NCBI GenBank assembly: GCA_946545645.1
Contig: CAMNNQ010000173.1
Coordinates: 1-45,775, forward strand
DNA from: an uncultured Clostridia bacterium
GTDB lineage: Bacteria; Bacillota; Clostridia; Oscillospirales; Ruminococcaceae
Direction: 5' to 3'
DNA: 45,775 bases
Shown here in pieces: positions 1 through 6,252 of the stretch. The notes under the pieces are model-generated. The model searched no databases. It worked only from the letters and a program-made list of their open reading frames with translations, and was not told the DNA's origin. Both the position numbers and the translations under genes were made by a program. Each line of letters begins with the position of its first letter. Position 1 is the stretch's first letter.

Positions 1-156
1 CGCACGACCCGCGGCTAACGCCTCTGCACATCATCTGCTTGCCAGCTTTCCGTCATATTACCCAAATTCTCCTTGACTTGCGTCAGCAAGTCTGCGTCGA
101 ATTTAGGCAATCTGACGAAAATCTGGACGGCGCATCTGATGCACAGGGGTCGTGCG
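1..156. repeat. Long imperfect palindrome (MITE/REP-like hairpin element)
   Basis: The outer arms CGCACGACCC (1-10) and GGGTCGTGCG (147-156) are exact reverse complements. Inner arms at 42-59 and 109-126 pair over about 18 positions with few mismatches. The tip is GACTTGC-gtca-GCAAGTC at 75-92, giving a 7-bp stem and a 4-nt loop. The left arm may extend beyond the window edge. The element lies directly upstream of the FkbH gene and encodes no protein. It is probably a dispersed non-autonomous palindromic element; a terminator or structured leader is also possible. Confidence 0.7.
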
Positions 157-224
157 GTGTTGCCTATAGCGTTGTCGGCGCTTTAAATTATTGTGCATCG
201 TGCATTTGATATCGGAGGATAAAA

Positions 225-2015
225 ATGAAAGAATTGCAGTATCCCTTTGACAGCGAGTTCATAATGAAAAAGAAGAAGTCGCTCAAGCGTACTCTTCTTG
301 CTGACGGCTCTCAGAGGATAAAGAAAAAGATCGCAGTTCTCGGCGGCTCTACTACCGGGGACGTTATCGCTGCGCTGGAGCTCTTCCTGCTGGATTCCGG
401 CATCGAGCCCGAGTTCTATGAGTCTGAGTACAAGCAGTATTGGCAGGACGCGGTTTTCGGTAACCCGGAGCTGGATCAGTTCGCTCCCGACCTTATATAT
501 ATCCATACCACCGCCCGCAATGTCGATATTACTCCCTCGGTAAGAATGTCTCCCGAAGAGATCTCTGCCGCCATCGACGAGCGCTATGCCCGCCTTGAGC
601 AGATGTGGCAGGCGCTGGGCAGGTTCCGTTGTCCGATAATTCAGAACAACTTTGAGCTGCCGTATTACAGGCTTCTCGGCAGCCGCGATGCCTATGATGT
701 CCACGGCTTGTCCAATGTCATCGGCAGGCTCAATTCTAAGATTTATGACTACGCTTCAACCCACGAGGGCTTCTTCGTAAACGACATCAACTGGCTGGCA
801 GCCAGCGTCGGGCTGGAAAAATGGGCAGATACCAGCTATTGGTTCATGTATAAATACGCTATGTCGCTGGATGTGATCCCGGAGCTTTCTTATCAGATCG
901 CCGCCATAGTCCGCTCTATCTTCGGAAAGAATAAGAAATGTATCGCCGTTGATCTGGATAATACCATGTGGGGCGGCATCGTCGGAGACGACGGGGTAGA
1001 GAAGCTGGAGATCGGCCAGGAGACCGGCACTTCCCAGGCTTTCTATGAGTTCCAGCAGTATATCAAAGCGCATAAGGATATCGGCGTTATCCTTACTGTC
1101 TGCTCCAAGAATGAAGAGGAGAACGCCATAGCCGGTCTGAAGCACCCGGAGGGCGCTGTCGATCCCGATGATTTTACCATAATCAAAGCCAACTGGGAGC
1201 CCAAGAGCATCAATCTTGAAAACACAGCTCAGGAGCTCAATATTATGCCCGACGCCATCGTTTTTGCCGACGATAACCCCGCCGAGCGCGAGATAGTAAG
1301 GCAGCAGACTCCCTGCGCTGTCCCGGAGATAGGCGAAGTAACCGACTATATCAAGGTCCTGGACCGCTCGCAGTTCTTCGAGGTCACGACCCTCTCGGCG
1401 GATGACCTGAAACGCAACGAGATGTATAAGGCCAATATCCAGAGAGCTCAGGCGCAGGCTAAGTTTGCCAGCTATACCGATTATCTGCTGAGCCTTGAAA
1501 TGAACGCCGAGATAGGCCCCTTCAAGGATGTCTACCTCGCCCGCATCGCCCAGCTCACAAATAAGAGCAATCAGTTCAATCTTACCACCCTTCGCTGCAC
1601 ACAGGAGCAGATGGCAGAGTTCTCTGCCTCCGGCGATCATATCACACAGTACGGCAAGCTGGTGGATAAGTTCGGAGATAACGGCGTTGTCTCCGTCGTT
1701 GTAGGTCAGAGAGGCAAGCACCCCGTTTCCGGAGAAGAGTGCCTCGACATCATCCTCTGGCTGATGAGCTGCCGTGTCCTGAAGCGGGACATGGAACTGG
1801 CTATGCTGGACGGCCTGGCAGCTCAGGCAAAGGCCGCAGGGTATACTAAGCTGGTCGGAAGATATCTCCCGACAGCCAAGAACAAAATGGTCAAGGATTT
1901 TTATCCCGATACTCTCGGCTTCTCGCCGGTATCGGCCTCCGAGGACGGCTCTACCGTCTGGGAGCTGGATATCACAGAGTATGAGAACAAGAATCATGTT
2001 ATCAAAGTAAACTGA
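225..2015 (+). CDS. FkbH-like HAD-superfamily protein (acyl carrier protein-linked glyceryl-type transferase)
   Basis: A 596-aa protein with three parts. Residues about 35-230 begin with a GGST motif (residues 40-43), like the SGNH-like N-terminal region of FkbH proteins. Residues about 235-370 form a HAD phosphatase-like domain with DLDNT at 243-247 (nucleophile D243, D245). A GNAT-like C-terminal domain spans about 420-590. Characterised FkbH enzymes dephosphorylate 1,3-bisphosphoglycerate and load the glyceryl unit onto an acyl carrier protein. An ACP gene follows 21 nt downstream, which fits. The start is the ATG preceded by CGGAGG (about 213-218). No polyketide synthase is visible, so the final product is unknown. 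Family call is strong; substrate is inferred. Confidence 0.88.
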   Translation: MKELQYPFDSEFIMKKKKSLKRTLLADGSQRIKKKIAVLGGSTTGDVIAALELFLLDSGIEPEFYESEYKQYWQDAVFGNPELDQFAPDLIYIHTTARNVDITPSVRMSPEEISAAIDERYARLEQMWQALGRFRCPIIQNNFELPYYRLLGSRDAYDVHGLSNVIGRLNSKIYDYASTHEGFFVNDINWLAASVGLEKWADTSYWFMYKYAMSLDVIPELSYQIAAIVRSIFGKNKKCIAVDLDNTMWGGIVGDDGVEKLEIGQETGTSQAFYEFQQYIKAHKDIGVILTVCSKNEEENAIAGLKHPEGAVDPDDFTIIKANWEPKSINLENTAQELNIMPDAIVFADDNPAEREIVRQQTPCAVPEIGEVTDYIKVLDRSQFFEVTTLSADDLKRNEMYKANIQRAQAQAKFASYTDYLLSLEMNAEIGPFKDVYLARIAQLTNKSNQFNLTTLRCTQEQMAEFSASGDHITQYGKLVDKFGDNGVVSVVVGQRGKHPVSGEECLDIILWLMSCRVLKRDMELAMLDGLAAQAKAAGYTKLVGRYLPTAKNKMVKDFYPDTLGFSPVSASEDGSTVWELDITEYENKNHVIKVN

Positions 2016-2036
2016 CAAAGGAAAGGAACGATCATT

Positions 2037-2282
2037 ATGACCAGAGATCAGGCATTCGACAGATTGGAGCAGGTATTCAGAGACGTATTCGACGACGACA
2101 GCATCATCCTTTATGAGGATACTACTGCCGACGATATAGACGATTGGGATTCCATCGAGCATATCACCCTTATCGCCGCAGTTGAAAAGGAATTCGGTAT
2201 GCGCTTCTCTATGGGAGAGGTCAGCGGGATGAAGGATGTCGGAGAGATGGTTACTATCCTGACCCAGAGAGCAACAAGATAA
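2037..2282 (+). CDS. Acyl carrier protein
   Basis: An 81-aa acidic protein of normal ACP length. The 4'-phosphopantetheine attachment motif is D38-S39 in DDWDSIEH, a variant of the usual DSL where Ile follows Ser. This form is common in stand-alone ACPs that serve secondary or modification pathways rather than fatty acid synthase. It sits between the FkbH-like gene and an unknown gene, with short gaps, so it is probably the carrier that FkbH loads. An AAAGGAA ribosome site precedes the ATG. No phosphopantetheinyl transferase is in the window, so a chromosomal one elsewhere must activate it (inference). Confidence 0.9.
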   Translation: MTRDQAFDRLEQVFRDVFDDDSIILYEDTTADDIDDWDSIEHITLIAAVEKEFGMRFSMGEVSGMKDVGEMVTILTQRATR

Positions 2283-2296
2283 AATGAGGTGAGCAA

Positions 2297-2878
2297 ATGG
2301 CTTTTGGACTCGTGCAGGGCGTCTCTGCCGATGATCTCGGAGGGATCGTCTCAGCATATCAGATCAGAGAAAACTGCCTCGACAGCGTCGTCTCGGCCGA
2401 GCTCATACGCCCTCTGCTGGAAAAGATCCTGGATAAGCTGGACGAGCCGCAGTTCTTCTTCGTCGAGCTGCCTTGCTCCGAGCAGGAGAGCAAGGAGCTT
2501 GGCGGGAATGTCACCCACAGAAAGGTGTATTACCTCGACGGCTGCACAAGGCAGGTCTCCCTTGCGATCCTGGACCGTTACGGCGAGCTGCTCATAAACG
2601 ATGGCCTCACCTGCTTCGGCTTCGGCTCGAATAAGACCAACGACGAGGTCTATGTCATGGATTACCAGCAGATACAGGTCTACGGAATGACCAAATTCTT
2701 CGAGCAGGTATATAAGAGCCTTGGCATCCCAGAAACAGACCGGCTCAAAACGCTTTGGGATAATTTCTCCCCCGAGCACCCCGGAGCCAGCTCTTCTGTC
2801 GAGATAGAAGGGGAGCGCTGCGAGGATATAATCGAAAACCTCAGGGACGAGGGAATGTATTACGCGGAAACAAGATAG
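2297..2878 (+). CDS. Conserved-looking protein of unknown function in the FkbH-ACP unit
   Basis: A 193-aa acidic, soluble protein with no signal peptide or membrane segment. I do not recognise a family. It shows a central mixed alpha/beta-looking stretch, a GFGSNKTNDEVY segment near residues 105-118, and an acidic C-terminus. It starts 15 nt after the ACP stop with a GAGGTGAG ribosome site and ends 17 nt before the pyrophosphatase, so it is almost certainly translated as part of this unit. The context suggests an ACP-dependent role such as a transferase partner or effector, but nothing in the sequence proves that. Confidence 0.7.
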   Translation: MAFGLVQGVSADDLGGIVSAYQIRENCLDSVVSAELIRPLLEKILDKLDEPQFFFVELPCSEQESKELGGNVTHRKVYYLDGCTRQVSLAILDRYGELLINDGLTCFGFGSNKTNDEVYVMDYQQIQVYGMTKFFEQVYKSLGIPETDRLKTLWDNFSPEHPGASSSVEIEGERCEDIIENLRDEGMYYAETR

Positions 2879-2894
2879 AGCAGGAGGAAAGAAT

Positions 2895-3425
2895 ATGAAT
2901 ATCTGGCATGACATCTCACCCAAGCATATCAACAAAGAAGAGTTTACAGCCGTTATAGAGATACCGAAAGGGTCTAAGATCAAGTATGAGCTTGACAAGG
3001 AGACAGGTCTGCTGAGGATGGACAGGATACTCTATACCTCGACACACTATCCGGCAAACTATGGCTTTATTCCCCGCACCTATGCTGACGACGGCGACCC
3101 GCTGGATGTTCTGGTGCTTTGCTCCGAGACACTTCAGCCCCTCTCGCTGGTGCAGTGCAGACCTATCGGTGTCATACTTATGCTTGATAACGGTGCCAAT
3201 GATGAAAAGATCATCTGCATCCCCGTAAACGATCCGAACTATAACCAATACACCGATATAGCCAATCTGCCCAAGCACATTTTTGATGAGATGTCCCACT
3301 TCTTCACTGTATACAAGCAGCTTGAGGATAAAGACACAGTTATTGACGATGTAAGAGATGCTTCAGCAGCAAAGGAGATAGTCCAGCACTGCATCGACAA
3401 CTACATCGAGACCTATTGCCGCTGA
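2895..3425 (+). CDS. ppa: Inorganic pyrophosphatase, family I
   Basis: A 176-aa protein of the soluble Mg2+-dependent family I type, which hydrolyses pyrophosphate to two phosphates in the cytoplasm. The family signature is clear: K-x-K-Y-E-L near residues 27-33, then a YPANYGFIPRT block, then the metal-binding DDGDPLD near residues 65-72. The length is typical for bacterial family I enzymes. The start has a strong GGAGGAAAG site just upstream. It is last in the FkbH-ACP unit and is followed by a strong terminator. It may be a housekeeping gene that shares the transcript rather than a pathway enzyme. Confidence 0.93.
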   Translation: MNIWHDISPKHINKEEFTAVIEIPKGSKIKYELDKETGLLRMDRILYTSTHYPANYGFIPRTYADDGDPLDVLVLCSETLQPLSLVQCRPIGVILMLDNGANDEKIICIPVNDPNYNQYTDIANLPKHIFDEMSHFFTVYKQLEDKDTVIDDVRDASAAKEIVQHCIDNYIETYCR

Positions 3426-3447
3426 TCCATGCCGCAGTAAGCAAGGG

Positions 3448-3556
3448 CGCAGATCTGAACACGGAGCGCATTTCCGGCAAGCTGCATCATAACCAGACCA
3501 AAGGGAGACCGAGTATGGTCTCCCTTTTTAGTTATGCCGGCTTGCAAAATGTCACG
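3448..3556 (+). repeat. Dispersed repeat with terminator core, copy 1 (stem 3500-3528)
   Basis: The core is AAAGGGAGACC / GGTCTCCCTTT followed by T residues, a strong intrinsic terminator for the pyrophosphatase unit. Flanking sequence is also palindromic: CATTT..GCAAGC..ATAAC on the left and GTTAT..GCTTGC..AAAATG on the right. The same core and left flank (GCAGATC .. CGCA .. GCTGCAT) recur at 39068-39155, so this is a repeated mobile-like element that carries a terminator, not just a local hairpin. Confidence 0.7.
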
Positions 3557-3844
3557 AGGCTTGGCTCTTGACCTGAAATTTGCCACAAATCCACACCGCC
3601 GCCGCAGATCATGCCTCGCCGGACGGTTGACCGGATCTCGGGTGGGTCAAACAAGTAACGAAAATGGCGTTCACACAAAATTTACAAATTGCTGAGCCGG
3701 GATTTTTGTAATAATTAAATGAGAAAACAAAATCATAAAGTGATGCCCGTACAGCTTTTTTGCCCCCATCTTCCAAAATAAGTACAAAAAAACGAACTGC
3801 ATAGAAATTGTTTTGTAAAATTGTGCTTTTTTCAGGAAAAAGTG
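3557..3844. other. AT-rich intergenic stretch, no gene seen
   Basis: The stretch becomes increasingly AT-rich towards its right end. No reading frame has a ribosome site or a plausible protein. Short inverted matches exist (for example TTGACC and GGTCAA copies) but none makes a convincing terminator or operator. It precedes promoter P1 and may hold UP elements. Confidence 0.5.
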
Positions 3845-3873
3845 TTGACCTGCACAATATATTGTGGTATAAT
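3845..3873 (+). promoter_or_regulatory. Promoter P1 upstream of the dcw cluster, with palindrome in spacer
   Basis: TTGACC (3845-3850), a 17-nt spacer and TATAAT (3868-3873) form a near-consensus sigma-A promoter. The spacer contains the perfect 14-bp palindrome CACAATATATTGTG (3853-3866). This matches the known NrdR-box consensus (acaCwAtATaTwGtgt) at nearly every position. Expected transcription start is near 3880. Confidence 0.8.
3853..3866. promoter_or_regulatory. Candidate operator, NrdR-box-like palindrome
   Basis: CACAATA/TATTGTG is a perfect 14-bp palindrome lying exactly between the -35 and -10 boxes of P1, where a bound repressor would block RNA polymerase. NrdR boxes usually occur in pairs; upstream I see only a right half-site (TTGTG at 3821-3825). 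Another palindrome-reading repressor could equally use it. Confidence 0.5.
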
Positions 3874-3879
3874 GTTCCT

Positions 3880-4080
3880 GAGGGATAATGCTTCTTTGCC
3901 TTTACGAACAGAGGGCCCTGCTCCGGCAGAGTCCGGCAAAAGCAGTCGGTTTTGTTCACAAAGCGTTCAAAGGTTACAGGAAAATGACTGCGGTTCGGCC
4001 AAATATTACAAAATTCCCGGTTTGTAGAAAGAGATTTGGTCAATATTTAAGGCAGCAGGGATGCTCCCTCGGAAAAAAAT
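3880..4080 (+). ncRNA. Candidate structured RNA or structured leader upstream of mraZ
   Basis: The stretch begins where P1 should initiate. The ends pair: CTGAGGGA (3878-3885) with TCCCTCGG (4065-4072, one G-U), then TGCCTT (3897-3902) with AAGGCA (4049-4054). Inside are GCAGTCG (3942-3948) with TGACTGC (3985-3991), and a hairpin GGCCAAAT (3997-4004) with ATTTGGTC (4034-4041) capped by TACAAA (4007-4012) with TTTGTA (4021-4026). The loop of the last hairpin carries CCCGG, able to pair with CCGG at about 3933-3936. I recognise no known riboswitch or 6S class. There is no clear terminator at its 3' end, so it may be the mraZ leader. Confidence 0.4.
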
Positions 4081-4092
4081 TTGGATTTGCTG

Positions 4093-4121
4093 TTGATTTT
4101 TCCGGATTTGTGGTGTATAAT
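4093..4121 (+). promoter_or_regulatory. Promoter P2 of mraZ
   Basis: TTGATT (4093-4098), a 17-nt spacer and TATAAT (4116-4121) form a strong sigma-A promoter. Expected start is near 4128, immediately before the three MraZ boxes, so MraZ binding would cover the start region. Confidence 0.8.
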
Positions 4122-4130
4122 GATTACAGA

Positions 4131-4155
4131 GTGGTGAAAAGTGCAAAAAAGTGGG
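4131..4155 (+). promoter_or_regulatory. MraZ-binding repeats (three GTG boxes, 10-bp period)
   Basis: GTGG (4131), GTGC (4141) and GTGG (4151) recur at exactly 10-bp intervals, the last two within AAAGTG. MraZ proteins bind three or more short GTG-containing direct repeats with 10-bp period near their own promoter. The boxes lie just after the -10 of P2 and about 80 nt before mraZ, which fits autoregulation of the dcw operon. Confidence 0.75.
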
Positions 4156-4232
4156 GATGTTTCCCTGAAATGCACAGCCGGATGGCAAAAGCCGCTCAGA
4201 ATCAGGCGCATCGCGCCCGGGAGGTGAACACT

Positions 4233-4679
4233 TTGTCCGAGAATACAGGCCGTAAACCGACCCTTATGGGTACCTTCTACCAGTCTATGGATGCGAAGGG
4301 AAGAGTTACGTTCCCCGCCAAGCTGCGCGAGATCATCGGAGAAAGTTTTTTCATCACCCGAGGAAGCGACGGCTGCCTTTTCGTGTTCTCAGACGAAGAA
4401 TTCTACAGCCGCGCCGAAAAGATCGGCAAGATGCCCATCTCTCAGGCCAGGGATCTCCAGCGTGCCTTTATGGCCAACGCCAGCGAGGTCGAGACGGACA
4501 AGCAGGGAAGAGTACTTATAACCCCTTCCCTCAGGGATTATGCCGGGCTCGATAAGGAAGTAGTCGTTATCGGCGTCTCTGACAGATGCGAGATCTGGGA
4601 TAAACAGGCTTGGGAGAAGTTCAACGCCAGCGTCGATCTCGGCGCTCTTATGGATGCTTTGGAAGGTCTTGATTTCTGA
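4233..4679 (+). CDS. mraZ: MraZ, transcriptional regulator of the dcw cluster
   Basis: A 148-aa DNA-binding protein with two AbrB-like SpoVT/MazE repeats, each with the family D-x-x-x-R motif: D20-R24 in DAKGR and D89-R93 in DKQGR. MraZ assembles into rings and binds GTG repeats upstream of its operon. I chose the TTG start because GGGAGG at 4219-4224 lies 8 nt upstream; the ATG at 4266 has no such site. The frame stays open far upstream to 3888, but that part has no coding character. The stop overlaps the rsmH start by one base, so translation is probably coupled. Confidence 0.93.
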   Translation: MSENTGRKPTLMGTFYQSMDAKGRVTFPAKLREIIGESFFITRGSDGCLFVFSDEEFYSRAEKIGKMPISQARDLQRAFMANASEVETDKQGRVLITPSLRDYAGLDKEVVVIGVSDRCEIWDKQAWEKFNASVDLGALMDALEGLDF

Positions 4680-5608
4680 TGGAGTTTCGTCATTACCCTG
4701 TCATGCTCGCTGAGTGCCTCGAAGGGCTGGCAATAAAGCCTGACGGCCTCTATATCGACGGGACAGCCGGCGGCGCAGGGCATTCCGGCGAGATTGCCAG
4801 ACGCCTTGACCCGGCCAAGGGCAGGCTCGTTGCTTTGGACAGAGACCCTGAAGCGGTCAGAACAGCCTCCGAAAGGCTGGCAGGGCTTCCTGCAAAGGTC
4901 GTAAAAGCTAATTATTCGGAAATGAGAGCCGTTCTGGACAGCCTCGGAGAGGACAGGGCGGACGGCATACTCCTCGACCTCGGCGTTTCAAGCTATCAGC
5001 TCGATAACGGAGCGCGCGGGTTCTCCTACCATCAGGATGCCCCGCTGGATATGAGGATGAGCTGCGAGGGGCTTTCTGCAAAGGACATAGTCAATACCTA
5101 TCCGGCCGAAGAGCTCGGCAGGATCATCTTTGAATACGGCGAGGAAAAATATGCAAGAAGCATCGCCGCAAACATCGTCAGATACCGCAGCGAAAAAGAG
5201 ATCGAAACCACCTTTGAACTGGCGGAGATAATCAAAAACTCGGTGCCCCAGAAGGTGAGACGGGGAAAGAACCCCTGCAAAAAGACCTTCCAGGCCATAA
5301 GGATAGCCGTCAATGACGAGCTCGGGCATCTGGATAAAGCACTGGACGAAGCCTTCGACTGCCTTAAAGTCGGCGGCAGGCTGGCAGTGATAACCTTCCA
5401 TTCTTTGGAAGACAGACTGGTGAAGCAGAGATTCCGTTCCTTTGCAACGGGGTGTACCTGCCCGCCGGAATTTCCTGTATGTGTCTGCGGAAAGACCCCG
5501 AGAGGCAGGCTGCTGACAAATAAGCCTATTGAGCCCTCAGAGAAGGAGCTTTCCGAAAACAACAGGAGCCGCAGCGCCAAGCTGCGCATAATCGAGAGGA
5601 TAAAATAA
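4679..5608 (+). CDS. rsmH: 16S rRNA (cytosine-1402 N4)-methyltransferase
   Basis: A 309-aa SAM-dependent methyltransferase that modifies N4 of C1402 in the ribosomal decoding centre. The SAM-binding motif DGTAGGAGHS is near residues 28-37. The family blocks GILLDLGVSSYQLD and FSYHQDAPLDMRM follow, and the C-terminal NxRSRSAKLRIIER block is intact. Full length. It follows mraZ with a TGATG stop-start overlap, the standard dcw order mraZ-rsmH-ftsL, so it is part of the same MraZ-controlled transcript. Confidence 0.96.
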   Translation: MEFRHYPVMLAECLEGLAIKPDGLYIDGTAGGAGHSGEIARRLDPAKGRLVALDRDPEAVRTASERLAGLPAKVVKANYSEMRAVLDSLGEDRADGILLDLGVSSYQLDNGARGFSYHQDAPLDMRMSCEGLSAKDIVNTYPAEELGRIIFEYGEEKYARSIAANIVRYRSEKEIETTFELAEIIKNSVPQKVRRGKNPCKKTFQAIRIAVNDELGHLDKALDEAFDCLKVGGRLAVITFHSLEDRLVKQRFRSFATGCTCPPEFPVCVCGKTPRGRLLTNKPIEPSEKELSENNRSRSAKLRIIERIK

Positions 5609-5640
5609 GATCGTAACAAACCTTCGGGTCGGTGATAAAT

Positions 5641-6132
5641 ATGACAGATATGACAGCACATAATCTTGCCTACGATTACAGTGCCTATGACGAGTCCGAA
5701 AGGATCGAAGAGGAAGAGCAGGAGAAGAAAAACTCCGCTGAGCTGGCAGGCAGGAGCCATAAAACAACAAGTATAATAAAAGTTCTCGCTATCGCTGTGG
5801 CAGTAATGGCTATCCTTTTTGCCATGATCTACGGCAGAGTAGAACTCACAAGCCTTTATTCCAAACAGAGCGAGCTTGAGACCGAGCTCTCAAGGCTCCA
5901 GAACGAGAATGTAAGCCTTGAATCCGAGCTGGCAAAGAAAACCGGCCTTACAAAGATCGAGGATTACGCCGAGAACCGCCTCGGGCTCAGAAAGCTCAAC
6001 CGGGCGCAGATCGAGTATGTCGAGGTGCCTAAGGCATCTGTCGCCCAGGCCGCGGAGGCCGAGGACGATAACCTCTTTGTCGCCGTTAAACGGTGGTTTA
6101 CAGGAGTCCTGGAATATATCGGGGCGCAGTGA
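5641..6132 (+). CDS. ftsL: FtsL/DivIC-like septum formation protein
   Basis: A 163-aa bitopic membrane protein. The charged cytoplasmic tail of about 44 residues is rich in Glu. It is followed by one membrane helix (about 45-64), a coiled coil (about 70-100) and the IEDYAENRLGLRKL block (106-119) typical of the septum initiator family. In the divisome such proteins join FtsQ/DivIB and regulate the FtsW-PBP pair. Its position between rsmH and the PBP gene is the normal ftsL slot. I chose ATG 5641, since GGTG lies 6 nt upstream; the GTG at 5632 would add three residues. Sequence is weakly conserved, so assignment rests mainly on topology and synteny. Confidence 0.85.
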   Translation: MTDMTAHNLAYDYSAYDESERIEEEEQEKKNSAELAGRSHKTTSIIKVLAIAVAVMAILFAMIYGRVELTSLYSKQSELETELSRLQNENVSLESELAKKTGLTKIEDYAENRLGLRKLNRAQIEYVEVPKASVAQAAEAEDDNLFVAVKRWFTGVLEYIGAQ

Positions 6133-6145
6133 ATAAAATTATTAC

Positions 6146-6177
6146 AGAAAGCTATGGACTTTTGTGCTTAGCTTTCT
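6146..6177. promoter_or_regulatory. Inverted repeat at the PBP2 promoter (operator candidate)
   Basis: AGAAAGCTA (6146-6154) and TAGCTTTCT (6169-6177) form a perfect 9-bp inverted repeat with a 14-nt loop. The right arm ends 5 nt before the TATAAT at 6183. The ftsZ promoter has an inverted repeat with the same spacing. It could alternatively be an RNA hairpin in the ftsL-PBP2 message. Confidence 0.5.
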
Positions 6178-6188
6178 TGTTGTATAAT
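6160..6188 (+). promoter_or_regulatory. Possible internal promoter before the PBP2 gene
   Basis: TATAAT at 6183-6188 is perfect. With a 17-nt spacer the -35 position reads TTTTGT (6160-6165), which is weak, so an activator or the flanking inverted repeat may matter. The gap of 120 nt between ftsL and the PBP gene, unusual within this cluster, supports an internal promoter. Confidence 0.45.
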
Positions 6189-6252
6189 GCTGACCTCGCT
6201 CCGGCAGGATATCGGAGCGGCACACGGCATCAGCTTCGCAGAGGGAGATCAG

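Noticed and set aside
756..2357. Long antisense frame of 533 aa opposite the FkbH gene
   Set aside because: It is a shadow of the plus-strand codon pattern, overlaps the well-supported FkbH and ACP genes, and has no recognisable domain.
3880..4080. 6S RNA
   Set aside because: The length fits, but the predicted pairing is branched with several hairpins rather than one long hairpin with a central bubble.
3888..4232. N-terminal extension of MraZ to 263 aa
   Set aside because: The frame is open but shows no protein character, contains promoter P2 and the MraZ boxes, and the GGGAGG-TTG at 4219-4235 gives the normal MraZ length.
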